Counted from the first letter of the stretch, positions 43,608 through 57,894 are shown. The stretch is DNA of 64,000 nucleotides from Protula sp. h YS-2021 (GCA_949752745.1 OX457027.1:75274700-75338699); one strand, 5' to 3'. The notes: generated by a model from the letters alone, not told the origin. Numbers and translations are program-made.

Positions 43608-43895
43608 TAAATAAATATACCAAGTACAAATAATAAATAAATATACCAAGTATAAATAATAATTAAATATACCAAGTATAGATAATAAATAAATATACCA
43701 AGTATAAACAAGTAAGTATTTGTGAAACACAAGCAGGCCCCAACCGCCCCCCCCCAAATTCATAGGGGCATAAAGCGATGACGGACAGACGGACGGACAC
43801 CCCAAAGCTATAGGCCCCAATCCGAAGGGTTGGGATCTAATAATAAATAAACATACCAAGTATAAATAATAAATAAATATACCAAGTATAAATAA
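43608..43895. repeat. Minisatellite 'aaataaatataccaagtataaat' interrupted by a C-run repeat
   Basis: Four units before and two after a segment (43700-43840) that carries a C-run and a 'gacggacagacggacggaca' microsatellite. Confidence 0.8.
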
Positions 43896-44080
43896 TGAAG
43901 AGCTGACTTGGAGCTAGTCAAATGCCATGTAACCCAACCCCACCCCCTCCCCCTCGTATATTATTGCCGTTGTACTTTGAGGGCCATTGAATCCCTCACA
44001 AAATCGCTACACATGTGCCTTAAAGTGAGCGCAGTTGACTTAAATATCGTTGAAAGCGATGAACTGAAGCACTACGCTGA

Positions 44081-45490
44081 GCTCCAAGAAGCAGTGCGCT
44101 AAAAAGTTTCCACGCACCGCTACAAAGCCTCGCTATATAGCGATAAGCAAGTCAACTGCGCTTGCTTTGAGGCGCCCCTGTGGCTACTTTGTGCGAGCTT
44201 CAACGACCCATAGGTTTTTATTGGCATTTGCTAAAGGCCCTCAAAGTACAACGGTAATCATTTATAACTTCTGTGTTACGCTTTCTTTAAAAGAAAATAA
44301 TACGGAAAAACCCCAATCTCCCGCAATAATTGACATCTGTTTGTAAACAGGGAGCATACTTTATTACGTGAAATAGTAACAATAATTTTTGCAATTATCC
44401 ACCAAAAAACTTTCAAATTGATATTTCAAAAAGGACGTAAAAATAAAAAGTCAAATATTGCGGGTATACAAAATAAATTTATACCTAACTCTGTATCTAT
44501 CAACTATTTTAGTATGTATTTTAGAAATAAACTATGACCCCTTTATTCACATTTTCGGTCCCTTGACTTTGGTCACGTGACATTTAAAGGCCAAAATGTA
44601 AACAAACATTTGACAGGTGGGTGCGGAAGCTAACTTTCCTGCACTTTTATGAACAAATAAAAGATATACAGCTCACTAAAAACTGTGCCTGATTTACAAA
44701 AAGGGCATATTGGGCATGAACTTTCTGTAGATGTTTGAATAATAGGGGCTGGTATGCAGGATTCGTGCCTCAGAAAATATGAAATTGACCCTTATTAGTA
44801 GCTCCAAGAAGCGGTGCGCTAAAAAGTTTCCAGGCACCGCTTCAAAGCCTCGCTATATAACGAAAAGCAAGTCAACTGCGCTCGCTTTGAGGCACCCCTG
44901 TGGCTACTTTGTGCAAAATTCAACGACCCAAATGTTTTTATTGGCATTTGCTAAAGGCCCTCAAAGTACAACGGTAATCATATACAACTTCTGTGTTACG
45001 CTTTCTTTAAAAGAAAATAATACGGAAATAAACCCAATCTCCCGCAATAATTGACATTTGTTTGTATACAGGGAGCATACTTTATTACGTGAAATAGTAA
45101 CAGTAATTTTTGCAATTATCCACCAAAAAACTTTTAAGTTGATATTTCAAAAAGGACGTAAAAAGAAAAAGTCAAATATTGTGGGTATACAAAATAAATT
45201 TATACCTAACTCTGCATCTATCAGCTATTTTAGTATGTATTTTAGAAATAAACTATGACCCCTTTATTTAAATTTTCGGTCCCTTGACTTTGGTCACGTG
45301 ACATTTAAAGGCCAGAATGTAAACAAACATTTGACATGTGGGTGCGGAAGCTAACTTTTCAGCACTTTTATGAACAAATAAAAGATATACAGCTCACTAA
45401 AAACTGTGCATTTTTTACAAAAAGGCCATATTGGGCATGAACTTTCTGTAGATGTTTGAATAATAGGTGCTGGTATGCAGGATTCGTGAC
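44081..45490. repeat. Two tandem ~718-bp units
   Basis: Starts at 'gctccaagaagcrgtgcgct' (44081 and 44800). Each unit contains 'gcctcgctatatarcgaaaa', 'gccctcaaagtacaacggta', 'aatctcccgcaataattgac' and 'ggtcacgtgacatttaaagg'. The two units are very similar. A further 379-bp piece lies at 46421-46799. Confidence 0.85.
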
Positions 45491-45665
45491 CCTATTAGTG
45501 GAGCAATGGAAGGCTTCGTAGCTCTGACAGAGAGATATACGATGTTATACAAGTCAGAGCTACTCGGAGCTACCTTATTAGTGGAGCAATGGAAGGCTTC
45601 GTAGCTCTAACAGAGAGATATACGATGTTATACAAGTTAGAGGTACTCGGAGCTAACTACGCTGA
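45491..45665. repeat. Two-copy ~88-bp tandem duplication
   Basis: 'attagtggagcaatggaagg' through 'gttatacaagtcagagctac' is repeated immediately with two or three changes. Confidence 0.85.
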
Positions 45666-46420
45666 ACCCCAGTAGCGAACCGCTTCTTGGAGCTACCTAC
45701 GGCCACTAATTTTTGAATAACTGCTATGTGGCTTTAAATTATTCGTGTCTTTTCGCAAAGAATACAACAGTCACATTCACCGGTAAGTTTTAAAAATAAC
45801 TCTCAGTTTACAATGAAATTTGTGTTAAATCACGGTTTCTTGTAACACCAGTCACTTACAGCTTTGTTTACATGCAGGAACGACTGTCACACAGACTCTG
45901 ATTGGCTCATTTATCTGTAAACAAGTGTCTGATTCGATAGAAGTCATGTGACTTTAGACCTTTAAATCGTTACGTCATTAGTTTTTGTTGATCACATGAT
46001 CAGTCTCCATTTTCCACACAAGGAAGTGAGAAGAGAAAATAAAGAATAGTATTTTTGGGACATTTCTTTGAACTATAATCAATGACAGCCTTATGAATGG
46101 TACATAGGAGCAATGAATATTGAAAGAAAATACAAAAAGGACAAAGAACTTGTTTTTGAAATCGAGAGTCATGCGAAAGGTAAAATATACCGGTCATTCT
46201 GGTTCCTGTTTAACCGCTTCAAGTAGCAGTTCCTTGTTTATGTATTGTATCAGTTACTCGTAGATATGCTAGTGTTCCTCATTGGGGTCCCGGTAATAAA
46301 ATCTCTATTAACGAGACATCCTTGATTTTGTTCTTAACCTTTAATGAATTGTTGTGTAATACTTTTTGGCGTCTGGTACATCTGTATTACATCTTGACGA
46401 CCATATACTCGCAGCCCCTC
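45666..46420. other. Intergenic, no gene seen
   Basis: Spacer between repeat copies; short frames on the minus strand (45978-46197) show no domain. Confidence 0.4.
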
Positions 46421-46799
46421 TATTTTAGTATGTATTTTAGAAATAAACTATGACCCCTTTATTCACATTTTCGGTCCCTTGACTTTGGTCACGTGACATT
46501 TAAAGGCCAGAATGTAAACAAACATTTGACAGGTGGGTGCGGAAGCTAACTTTCCTGCACTTTTATGAACAAATAAAAGATATACAGCTCACTAAAAACT
46601 GTGCCTGATTTACAAAAAGGGCATATTGGGCATGAACTTTCTGTAGATGTTTGAATAATAGGGGCTGGTATGCAGGATTCGTGCCTCAGAAAATATGAAA
46701 TTGACCCTTATTAGTAGCTCCAAGAAGCGGTGCGCTAAAAAGTTTCCAGGCACCGCTTCAAAGCCTCGCTATATAACGAAAAGCAAGTCAACTGCGCTC
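46421..46799. repeat. Third, partial copy of the 718-bp family
   Basis: Near-identical to about 44506-44882, spanning the junction of units 1 and 2, so it was copied from a tandem array. Confidence 0.8.
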
Positions 46800-49700
46800 T
46801 GCCATAACGGACTTTTCTTTGTTTTCTTTCACCACACTGGATTTTTTCCAGGTCCATGTGTCGGCATTTGAATGGTGCAACTGTGGTCAGCATACTCTGT
46901 AATGTCTATACTACACAATTGCTGCAAAAAATTTGCAACCCTTCATCGGAGAGTGCTATGGGATCTTCGACGTGCTGTGCAGATGGATAAATCATATGGA
47001 TTTTAAAAAAGTATTGAAGAACAATACAATAATGCTAAAGTATAAAAAAGTGGGAGTTGCAGGCGGTTAGAGATTTTTGTTACCGGACCCCTAATAGGCA
47101 CATGTAGGCGCATGCTGTATTTAATTGGTAAATCGTGTATCCTAAGTATACCAAAATGATTAGATGTTGCGGTAAACAGCTTTCTCACTTACACCTTTTG
47201 TAGTGTCTGGAATGGTGACTGGATAAAGTCAGACGCTGTACGAGGGTTGCTAAGAGTGCCCTGTCGGTAAATCAAATTTTAATCTTTTATAAGATTAAAA
47301 AACAAACAGATTTGTATTGTAGGTTTTTTTATATACCACGCAGTCCTATATTATCCACTGTATAAAGGGAATCTTATTATGTGGTCATAAAGCGTGTAAA
47401 AGAAATATTGGTGGTTGGTCTTGGTGTTGAGGGTATAGCAGTCCCTCGTAACTCACTGGATGCTTTAATTCTTGCAGAAGGGAATCATTTTTAAAAAGTC
47501 TTTTTTTAATTATTCCATTAACTAAATAAATACTGTAATTAACGTATAATTCGGGTAACTCTGGCAGGTATTCTTTTCAAAATATTTTTTTATGTCAGAG
47601 AAAGAAAAGAGGGGTGTGAAAAAGGAATAAAATATGAATAAAATATTAACGTAGTCCTAGCACGGAGGTAGCTCTAATATGCAAATATACTTGATGCTGT
47701 GAGGGAGGTCTGTCCCTCCAGCCCATACTTGATGCTGTGAGGGAGGTCTGTCCCTGTCAGCAATCCTCTTCTTAGGTACCTATGAAATTAGGTTAAGTGC
47801 GAAATATAAATATTAATGTTTTGTCATTTTAAATATCAATGTTTTGTCATATATGTCTGTGCGTGTTATCAATGACTTATCAATGCAAATATTTTGATTT
47901 GTGGAATAAGGACTTGATTTGCAGTTTGAAAGGGATTGAGGCGATCTAAAACAATTTTCACGCGGGTTTCGTAATGTCAATAATTTTGTAATCTAAATGG
48001 GGCGTTAAACACTTTTCATGACGGCATAAGGCTATTTAATAGGGACGAAGTAATGCAGTAAAACTTTACCTTACCTTAATCTTTCATTTTGCGGTCTTGT
48101 TGGCATTAATCTTTATAGAAACTGTTTTTTTTTTTACCAAAATGTTGCTCCTGCAGCAGTCCAGTCTTTTGGTTCTTATGTGAGATGCGTATGTGACTTG
48201 TTGGTTCCAACCACATACTTAGTTACTTCATGGTCAAATTCCTAAACTTGAACGTATCCTAAACGTGTCAAAATTTTAATTAACGCTTGACAAGTGGAAG
48301 CCCTACAAAGAGTATATTGGAGTGGTACGGGGCCAATGTTTTGGACCTGTTTACCTCTTTACTGGTCCGTCATTTTGTCTTTACTATTACTCTGGCCGTA
48401 CTGGCCCTAGGATCACAAAGTTTCACACATATGTAGTATATGTAGTATTTCATATGAAGTCGTGGACCTTACTTTTTGTTTTCGCTTTCTTTTCATTTAT
48501 TTGAATACGCTGGGTATAGTGTTGGTTTTATAAGAACGGCGCGTGGATGCAAAATCTTACCTGATCATTTTAAAGACACTAAAGTCTGCAAGAGAAAAGC
48601 AAGCCAAAATCGGGAAGTGAGGAAGAAAGTGGTTTTGAAACTATTATTTTTTCGACAAGTTTTTAATATTTCGCATTTGACAAAAAGGCTCTCGCTTCCT
48701 TAGATCTTAAGATCATAGCTAAGATTTGAGCCGTGAACGAATGGAGTTTGGGTCAATGCCGCGTCTACACCTTTACCATTTAGGCATCAGAATTCCCACA
48801 CGTTTAGTTAACTCTAGTCCCACGTATTTGTCACAAATTTGTACTGTTGATTTTATGGACAAAATGTTCATGCATGGACCTGTGAGTATTGTTTACTCAA
48901 TAAAAAAATGGCGTTTACGATGTGCTATCTGTTACAGTTTTAGAGATGATATAGAAGGTTTAGAAGGTGCTAAGTGACATGTTGTTCACTTTATTCCTGT
49001 GAACACTACAGCATACCGATAACGTATGCGTGTACTTGAAACTGCTGCTCAATGCTTGCGCTAATACAGACGGGACCTGTTCATTCCATGGCTCTTTCCG
49101 AAAAAAAAAAAACGATAGCTAGAATATGTTGCTGTTACCATAAGTTTGAAACGAGGGGATTGAAAAAAGTGCCATTTGTGAGCTGTGTATTTTACTCATC
49201 TACATTTGATTTCAGTCTGTTATTTTCGGTTTTTGAATAATTGCATTTTTATCGTGGTACTGTCTTTGGTATACTTAGACACACTTGTTGCTGATACTGT
49301 ATTCAGAGTACTTCAGATAGAGTGGTTGAAGTGCAAGCCCATACTTGATTGAAATATAAGCTCAGCCCATGTTTTATCGGGCGTCAGTGACATTGTCAGT
49401 GACGAAGTAGGGTAGTTTTTGATGTGGGCAAAGCTATGATGTACTGAACGTGTACCGTATTGTTGATCATTTAATTAATTGTACATTAGATAAAAACTAG
49501 CTCTTACATAAAACCTGTTGGTTTGATGGTCTTCACTTTTTCGAGACATATAATAACATAGATTTCACTGTGATTCAAAACAACCTTGTCCTTTTTTTTT
49601 GTGGCTGTTCTTCGACGATAACGTTTAATATCAAAGATAACTTTTCAGTAAGATGATTACCCAGAAATCGTTGATGACGAAAGCATGTGTTGTGCATACA

Positions 49701-52039
49701 GTATCAAGGGAGTCAAACTGAAGTTTTAACATCACATATACGATATCACTTTACAGCTTGCGCAATAACGCTTTCATGTTGTGAAAAAAAGGCTGGTGAT
49801 ATTACACTGATGGATTGTGTGTATATAATGCGGAGGCAATTTCTATGGCAGGGACACGTCTCCTGGGAAAGGGGAGGGCGGCATTGTGACACTCACTCCC
49901 CGGTTCTAAAAAGTATACACTGTCTGTTTTTTTTTTTTTTGCTATAAAGTAAAGCAGTTTTTTTTCATAAAGAAGATGTGAATGAACGATATTGTCTATA
50001 TACGATACCTCTTCCGAGTGATATTCTTAGATCACCTTTGAGAAACTTTTTTCGTGTGGTTATCTCTGTCGGTGGTGGAACAGACAATGTGAATTGATCA
50101 AAAATATTTAAATTACGAAAAGTGCTCAAACGGTTATCTCTACATTGGACCCCATCTGTTTTGGACATTGTGCATTAAGGATTTCTCTTGTGGTGACGCA
50201 AGTAAATGCTCAGGAAAACGCTTCACTTTGAGTCGCGCAATTCCTGCTGTTAAGTTTCGTTTAGAATTAATTTTCTTCTGGTTATTTTACAAAATATTAA
50301 TGAAAACAACCTCAAACAATAGTGGGAATGGCTCGCTTGTTCCGGGATCATTGGAATTTGCGCTTAATTTCGAACATGAATAATTTGTTGACAACCCATT
50401 ATCGGTTTAGAGTAGTATTTTACATTGCACTGTAAGTATAACCACGCAGATATCATCCGCCGATGAGTGAAAGATTTAGAATGTAGAGTTTTTTTTCGCC
50501 GGTGAAATTGCAGACATGCACTGGAAGTTGGACATGCCGTTTAAGGACATGACTGCTTTGCTTTGTGCTTACTGGTATGGCGCACAACACTGTCTGTACT
50601 GTATGCATATATCTTGTATGGCATATCGCACTTATTCACTGACGTCTTTGAACAAATAGTGTGTTTAAATAGGGCTTTTTCCTTCCCACCACAGAAGGAT
50701 CTATTTTTTTGTCTCAATCTCGTAAAAAAAGAGAAATTTAGGAAAGGGCATAGCATGTATTATAACCATTCCTTGTTTTTCAAATCGCAAGGGGAAATAA
50801 GCTCTCTCTCTCTCTCTCAGTGACATCGGTGACTTTGATAATAAAGTCGTTTATTTCTTGCTACATTTTGTAATAGAATGCTATGAATAGTGAAATTGCA
50901 AACCAACCCACACATTTATACTTTTTTGGACTTAAGGAGGAAAATACTTTTGCCGCATTTTCTTTTACGTACATCAGTCCGTATCCAGTACTAAACTTTG
51001 CTTTCAAAACATACTATCATTGTCTTTGTCTCCAGTGAGGCATAAGGCCAGATCTATCTCTCTGCACTTATACAGCACACTTACATTATTTGATATTAAT
51101 ACGTATCCCTCTGTGCTGGATTTGGTGTTGGGGCGTGTGTGGGTGAAAACGCATGTTCCCTCAAGCAATTTATGATCAAGCGCTTCCACGGAAATCAGAT
51201 GACAGGTTAACGGATTACAGGTTAAGAGTTACAGAATTTGTGAAAAAAAAAAGAAATATATTCCACCTAGAAAAGTTTCGAACAAGCTCTTCTATGGTGT
51301 AAGTTCTTGCGCATTGGTCGTCGTATTGCTGGGGTGCCACGCCGTGTTTTGTGTTTGTTTTAATCTACCTAATTTGTGCTTAAATACTTGGGCGAATGTT
51401 GTTGAACCTATGCACACAGGAGCTCTAGGAAACTGTTCCACTATAGGTTTGAAATTCTTATGGGTAAAAATTTGTATATCTGTTTATTGCAGATGTGTTT
51501 CCACGCGGGATATCCCGTTCTTGCACAGCTCTAGTTTAAAGTCATTTGTTTGCTTTTATAAAGCATTGCAATTACTTTAAATATATGGCTTGGAAATGCA
51601 GTCTGACGTGCGCGTTTCTTTTTTGTCACTCTGTGACTTAAACATAATAATTTAAGCGTTTCTTTCTTCTCTTTTTGTTTGTTTGTTTGTTTGTTTATTT
51701 TTGCATGAAAACAATCATATGTACAGTAACGCTGCCTGACTCCATGGCTTGTTCTTGAATCTACAATAGTAAAAGAGTGCCTATCCCAGGTGGTTGGGTC
51801 AACAACCCAGGGCCATAAGTACATGTGTTACCATGCTTGTCAAAAGAAACGGAGTGATGGTTTGTTTAAAAAAAAGGGTGGTTGCCATTCAGTTCTCCAC
51901 GTTTCCCACAAAAAGGAGGTTGTTTCAGAACTGCACTCCTCGTCCGACAACGAAAAGGAACTCACAAATTGCTAACACACATTTTTATCCCGAGCTGCCC
52001 TAGCCGGGGGCTTGGAATATAGAAACGCCTCGTGTCCGT
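46800..52039. other. Long intergenic stretch, no gene supported
   Basis: I found no frame with recognisable domains or a convincing exon/intron series. A 34-bp duplication 'atacttgatgctgtgaggga' is at 47688-47755; (TTTG)n at about 51675-51700; (CT)n at about 50802-50818. Unrecognised short exons of large host genes cannot be excluded. Confidence 0.35.
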
Positions 52040-52740
52040 CTGTCCGTCCGTCCGCAATCCTCTTTGTCCAGGCTGTATATTTGTTACTTTTCCTCAGAGA
52101 TTAATAAAACTCTACAGCAAGAAAGTATATAACGTGTAGTTGTGCATTGTCAGGTAATTTTTTTATTTTTTTTTTTCAAAATATGTAATTTTGGCGATTT
52201 TTTAAAAATTTGGGTTGTCGTTTTTTCAGAACAGGTTTGTCCAGGCTGTATCTTTGTTACTATTCATCGTAGACCAATAAAACCCTACAGGTAGCAAGTA
52301 TACAAAGTAGTTTTGCATCGCCTGGTTATTTTTTAAATTTTTTTCAAAACATGTAATTTTGGCGATTTTTTTTAAAATTTTGACTTTGTCGTTTTTTAGG
52401 ACAAGTTTGTCCAGTCTGTATCTTTTTTACTATTCATCGTAGACCAATAAAACCCTACAGGTAGAAAGTATATAAAGTGTAGTTGTGCAACGTCAGGTTA
52501 TTTTGTTATTTTGTCAAAACGTGTAATTTTGTTGATTTTTTTCGAAAATTTGGACTGTGTTCTTTTTTCAGACAAATTTGTACAGGCTGTATCTTTGTTA
52601 CTATTCACCGTAAACCAATAAAACCCTACAGCTGGAAAGTATATAAAGTGCAGTTGTGCGATGTTAAGTTATTTTTCGATTTCTTCAAAACATCGAATTT
52701 GACGGGGTTTTTTTTTTGACAATTTAGACTTTGTCGTAGA
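52040..52740. repeat. Tandem repeat, ~160-170-bp unit, four copies
   Basis: Each unit has 'ttgtccaggctgtatctttg', 'ttactattcatcgtagacca', 'ataaaaccctacaggtagaa' and a T-rich end 'cgattttttttaaaattt'. It is preceded by 'cgtccgtctgtccgtccgtc', typical of dispersed host repeats. Confidence 0.85.
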
Positions 52741-52873
52741 TGAGCGCGGCGGGTGGTGTGCAATCTAAGATTGTCTTGTCAATGTAGGTGTCTGTTTATT
52801 TGTTTCTATGCTGGCAGTAGTCTACGTTTAAGCTACATGTGAAACCATAGTGTATAATTTGATGAAAGCTGGT

Positions 52874-52911
<38 letters not shown>

Positions 52912-54285
52912 TTATTAATTTTGAAATTCGGCTTCTGTGGAGCCAAGTTTACAAAGGTGTCCCCATTTGGTTAAAAAGGGGGTATTTTTCAATCTTGGCA
53001 GTCCCTGTTTAGAGTCGTTTTAAAATGTCTTGGGCATGCATAGTATCCTATGTGTCCGTGAGTGCTCCGGGGTGGGGAGGGGGAGGCTTAGTTGTTCTGC
53101 TGCTTCATTTGTGGACAAGAAGTCAGGAAACGTGTGGTACCTGGTCATGTGTTTAAATCAAACTTGTATTCTTTTGTGTTGTGGCCATATGATCGAGGTA
53201 ATAAAATAATTTGATAAGGGTATTGCTACTTTGAATGTGAAAAAATAAAACGATGTAATTTAAAACAATGGCTATAATACATTGTTCAGGCGAAAAAAAA
53301 GTAATGTAGGGGGAGAGAAATGGCAGAAAAATCTGTAAGGCAAGACATGTTCTTCTAGTTAGATTTTTGGCTTCCTGCATTGTTCAAAGCATGAACATTT
53401 TTTTTTTAAAACCCATGTCCCCGTGACTCTATTGAGGCCACCCGCTATACGTTAAAAACGTAATGGCGCGTTGACAAGCGGCCGGGTGCGTTGGCAGTGT
53501 GTGCCCGAGTCACCACGGAATGTTATAACCTGGTGTGCACTGCAGCAGTTTGGCCAGATGTGATCATGCGCTCGTTCAGTGCAGCTAACAGCGGTCTTAA
53601 AACAGAACGCAGTCATGTGCTGTTGCAACCGTAACTGATGATAGACAATATCTACCGGTTCATTTTCGGATTGCAATGGCTACGATTTTCAACATATGTT
53701 TATTTATAACTGAAATAAAAATAGATCAGTTTGATTTTAAAGGACCCGCTAAAGGGTACATGTAGTTTACCAGTGGGGTTTACCTGTTTGGCGTAGAATA
53801 ATGATTCCAGCAAATAACCCCTACCCATTTAAAGCGAATGTTTTCATCGAGCCGCGATATCCGAATAATGTAACCGCATTACAGAATCGGGCAAAATACG
53901 ATCAGTTTGACTCCAGTAAAACTAGGAACGTTATGGGTACACTGTATTTTCTGCTGCCTCTTTTCTCGATTGAACAATACATAAAAATACAAATAACGCT
54001 AAGCGGACGCGCTTGGGGTGCCAGAAGTCCAACACTAACAAAACTATGTAATAAAGAAGTAACTACTTCATTATAATAATGGGAATGGGAAGTGGGTAAT
54101 TGGGGGGGGGGGGGGTCGACAAAGAGGAAACATGAAATGGGGTATACTTTCCAGACAATTAATGCGGTGGAGGAGGGAGACCGGGACGGTCTGTGGCAAG
54201 GGTGTAACTTATACATGAAATATGGCGTGTGAGAGGGGGCTGGGGCGAGCGTGCATCAAGAACATAAAATAATAATAACGGGTGT
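52741..54285. other. Intergenic, no gene seen; long poly-T at about 52873-52910
   Basis: A homopolymer of about 38 T and scattered chance frames. A G-run lies at about 54102-54114. Confidence 0.4.
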
Positions 54286-54870
54286 AGGTCGTTTTGCCAC
54301 CGATCACTTTGCCACCAACCATTTTGCCACCACACCCCTACCATTTTGCCACCAAAGACATATCGTGGAATAAAAGAAATAGTTTAATTGTTTATTTTTA
54401 GCAAAATAAAAGACAAGAAAACAATGACATGCATACATATGTGTATCCGTATATACATGTATAACACACATATCGCGCAAATGTATACTGCAAAGTTTTT
54501 CTTCATTTCCGTTGAAAATGTGTTTTTGACGAATTTTTGCATTTTTGATTTTTAAGTTTTTTTGCCATATTGTTGCGATATCTCTGAAACAGCTTGTTGG
54601 AGTAGGCTGAAACGTGGCAAGAAGAAACCACATATAGTGCGAATGTTTACTGCGATGTTTTCTCAATTTCCTTTGAAAATGTATTTTGGGCGATTTTTTA
54701 AATTTTTGATTTTTAATTTTTTTGGCCATATTGTTGCGTTATCTCCGAAACAGTTTGTTGGATTAAACTGAAACGTGGCAAGAAGAACCCATATATAGTG
54801 CAAATGTTTTTCTTATAGTGCAAAAGTTTTTCTTCATTTTCTGTAAAAATTTATTTTTGGAGATTTTGTT
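54286..54870. repeat. 'ttttgccaccaa' short repeats and a ~178-bp tandem array
   Basis: Four copies of 'cattttgccacca' at 54290-54356, then about two and a half units containing 'tttgccatattgttgcgata', 'tctctgaaacagcttgttgg' and 'ctgaaacgtggcaagaagaa'. The 14-base words may be one end of an element whose other end I cannot find. Confidence 0.6.
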
Positions 54871-55779
54871 CAATTTTTTCGGCTCGCCAATATTGTACTT
54901 TTAAGCAAGGAATTTTTTCCACGTGACTGATTTGGGGCGGGGGAGACATATTCGTTTTTGTTTTAACAAAAACACTGGCCAGTCTAGTTTTACATGGTCC
55001 ACCTTCCTGTCGGGTGAATATTGGGCTGCAACGCGCCGCATTTAATTTCGCACACTGCCAGAACCTTATGTTTTTATTTCAAATATCACCTCGTTATAAC
55101 GACATCGCTGGGTCTGAAAAGGGTATCGATATAACCAAAATGCCGTTGTCACCGATAGTTTTAAATGGCAGAAAGCTTATATGGATCCAGATAGTTCCAT
55201 CGTTCTAAACTATTTGTCATTATATCTGATGTCGTTTTGAAGAGGCTGCATTGTATCAGAAACAGCGGCACGAAAAGACGCTGCAAAGTTATGAAAATCG
55301 AAAATTTTGTGTTTGCAAACAAAACGTGATATTTCTAGTGTTTTGAGGTAAACCACATCCTACACCCTTATGCAGAATACGCGCATGCCGCAAACAATAA
55401 AAATAAATAAATAAGAATAAATAATGAAATAAAATAAAAATAAGTGAAGGTAAATACAACAAAAAAAATAAACAAATAAAACAAGAATTATGAGGACAGA
55501 AAAGCACCCTTAATTACTGTTATACGTTGTGGTGTTCGACGGGGTGAAAGTTTTAATCTCTTTTTTTATCCATTAAAAATGGTAACACCAGATGTGTGCA
55601 TGACAAATCCGGGACAGAACGTCCACAGACACAACGTCCATGGACACAACGTCCACAGGCAGAACGTCCACAAACAGAACGTCCACACATGTTTACTGGG
55701 ACAAAACGTCCTCTCTGTAGAAATTATGAAACCTCATAACAGAAGTTAAACCTTTCAGCCTGAAAGCAGAAACGTTTGT

Positions 55780-55975
55780 TTATTATTTTATTTATCGATA
55801 ATTTGCATTTTATTTATTTGCATTATCAGTTTTATTTCATTCATTTATTCTTATATTTATTTGATACTTTAATTTATTTACTTATTTATTCTTTTATTGT
55901 TGCTTTTAATATTTTTTTATTGTTATATTATTCTTTTTTTCTTTCAAAGTTATTATGATTTACTTTTTGCATGGA
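55780..55975. other. AT-rich spacer within the MULE-like element
   Basis: Long T/A-rich tract ('ttattttatttatcgataat', 'ttatttatttgcattatcag'); the 60-codon frame is a by-product. Confidence 0.4.
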
Positions 55976-56000
55976 AAATTAAGCGATATTAACCTCATCA

Positions 56001-56142
56001 AGATTAGGATCGTGATCGTGCTCCCGAATGACTTCCGGATTTGTGTGGTCCTGTGATGCAGTGATTCTGCCATTGCAATGAGTTAGACGTCGGACACATC
56101 GCCAAAAAATGCGACCCGATTTAAGATCATGGCGCTTTGTAT
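56001..56142 (-). pseudogene. FLYWCH zinc-finger fragment, second copy
   Basis: 142 bp identical but for one base to 59068-59209. It encodes 'KRHDLKSGRIFWRCVRRLTH' and 'EHDHDPNLDEVNIA', lacking the N-terminal part of the domain. Its upstream side abuts the broken pol gene of the retroelement at 56143. Confidence 0.75.
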
Positions 56143-57894
56143 GGACTCGCATATATCGGAAAACTGCCCATCTGCTTTGATAATACGGTTCGGCGAAACA
56201 CGTACGAAAACCCCACCATGTCGTACGAATATGATTTTTCCATCCTGGAAAACAACTTTTCCGGGACCTAGCCACTTTGCGCGATTTTCTCGTTTGTAAT
56301 AAACCAAGTCGCCGTTATTGAGGATCACTTCGGATGCTCGAATTTTATGTCGCAGTGCACGTCTGATGCGTTCGTCAGATTCACATTCAACGAAAACCTT
56401 GCGGGATGCATGAAGAATATTTAGATGCTTTGCAAATGTTTCACTCATAGTTGTTCCTTCTAATGCTGGAAGATTGTCAATCATGATATTCGGCAAATTA
56501 GGGTTTTTACCGAAAACTAATTGGTAGCTACTATAACCATGCCACATCTGTAGGGAATTTCTGGCCATATTTGCCCACAGCAGTAAAATATCTAAGGACG
56601 TTTTCGGGTACTGTTCTTGCAGTTTGGTAAGCATAGCATCAGTTACAGCATGAATTCGCTCACATGTTCCATTCTGAAAGGGGCTGTAACCGGCTGTGGT
56701 AAGCACGCGAATGTTCAGAATACTGGCGATTTCACGCAGTTCCTCATTATTGAACTCGCCTCCATTATCAGTAAGCAAACCTTCCATTACACCGTAACCC
56801 GCACCGATCCAATGTGTCATTATTTTATCAACTATTTCACAAGGCAACTTACGTTTGATGAACACTGACACCGTGAAACGCGAGAAAAGATCGACCATAT
56901 GAAGAATCCATTCTTCACCCCATTGTTTAAGGTCCATCGCAACTTTCTCGTTGAAGCGAGAAGCCATTGGTAAAGCTACAACCGGTCTAGAGGGGGTTTT
57001 TGAAAACCTTTTGCACAGATCACATTTGTCATAAATATCACTGAGGGCAGTTTTAAAATCTTCTTGCCAAGCGCCGGCATCTTTGAGTAATGATACAAGT
57101 TTAATCTGGGGTGGGTGAGCAAATTGTCGGTGAAGTTTCAACAGAGCATTTCGCAAATCTGAAGTATTGAGTTCGTGTAACTTTACTGCGCACACATGCT
57201 CCACCGCAATAGAAGTTGCATTGTCAATGGGTACACAATAGTGCCCAGATGATGTGTAATTCAAAGCAATTTTCTCCCCCAAAATTTCTGCTGTATCGTT
57301 TTCCAGGTCCAGTTTTATTCTAGCTCGCTTCATAGAATCGATAGACAGTAATAGGGGTATATCCGAGTCGACTACGTCAGTGTGTATCGTGACCGATTTT
57401 CCCGCTAGATTAGCAGGGATTTCGCATGATGATAATGACTGAAGCTTTTCACCCCCTCCAAATTTAAAAACTTTGAAACCAGGTTTTTCAACTAATTTAG
57501 CTCTTTCTTCATCACTAAGTGTGTCTTTAAATCCCTTATACCAGTTAATACCACACACTGTACTTGTACATGCACTGTCCAAAACAGCACAGTTTCTTGC
57601 CTCACTCCCTAACGTAGCCATATCACGCTTATTGAAGCCTGTGAAGAGCACAACATCTTCTTGAAAACTGTCAACTATATTCACTTCCCCCATATTTTCC
57701 CAACTGTAAGGACATTTATCCATCATATGTCTGTAAGAACCGCACGCTAAACATGTCAAAGCAGTACCATCAGGGCCGGGGGGGGGGGTTAATTGGGCGT
57801 GTTCTGTTAGCGTTGCTATGGGGTTGTTGTCCCTGGTAACCACCGCGATAATTGTTGCTAGCGTTTCGAAACCCCCTCCAAAATCCACGGCCAC
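56143..57894 (-). pseudogene. copia-like pol fragment: zinc knuckle, protease, integrase
   Basis: The open frame (56083-57894, 603 codons) reads past the retroelement into the FLYWCH fragment, so its last 20 residues are foreign. It contains a CCHC knuckle 'CLACGSYRHMMDKC' (about residue 46), an aspartic protease 'AVLDSACTSTVCG' (about 107), the integrase zinc region 'LLKLHRQFAHPPQIKLV' with 'CDLCKRF', and the DDE core: D in 'KVAMDLKQWGEEW', D in 'LLTDNGGEFNNEEL' and E in 'SPFQNGTCERIHA', followed by 'KWLGPGKVVFQDGK'. The frame has no ATG at its 5' end; it would be reached from gag by a frame change at the G11 run (57778-57788). RT/RNase H are deleted. Confidence 0.85.

Noticed and set aside
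54286..54360. 'ttttgccaccaa' repeats as one TIR of a further word-array element
   Set aside because: I could not find a matching inverted end or flanking duplication in the window, so it is left as a short repeat.
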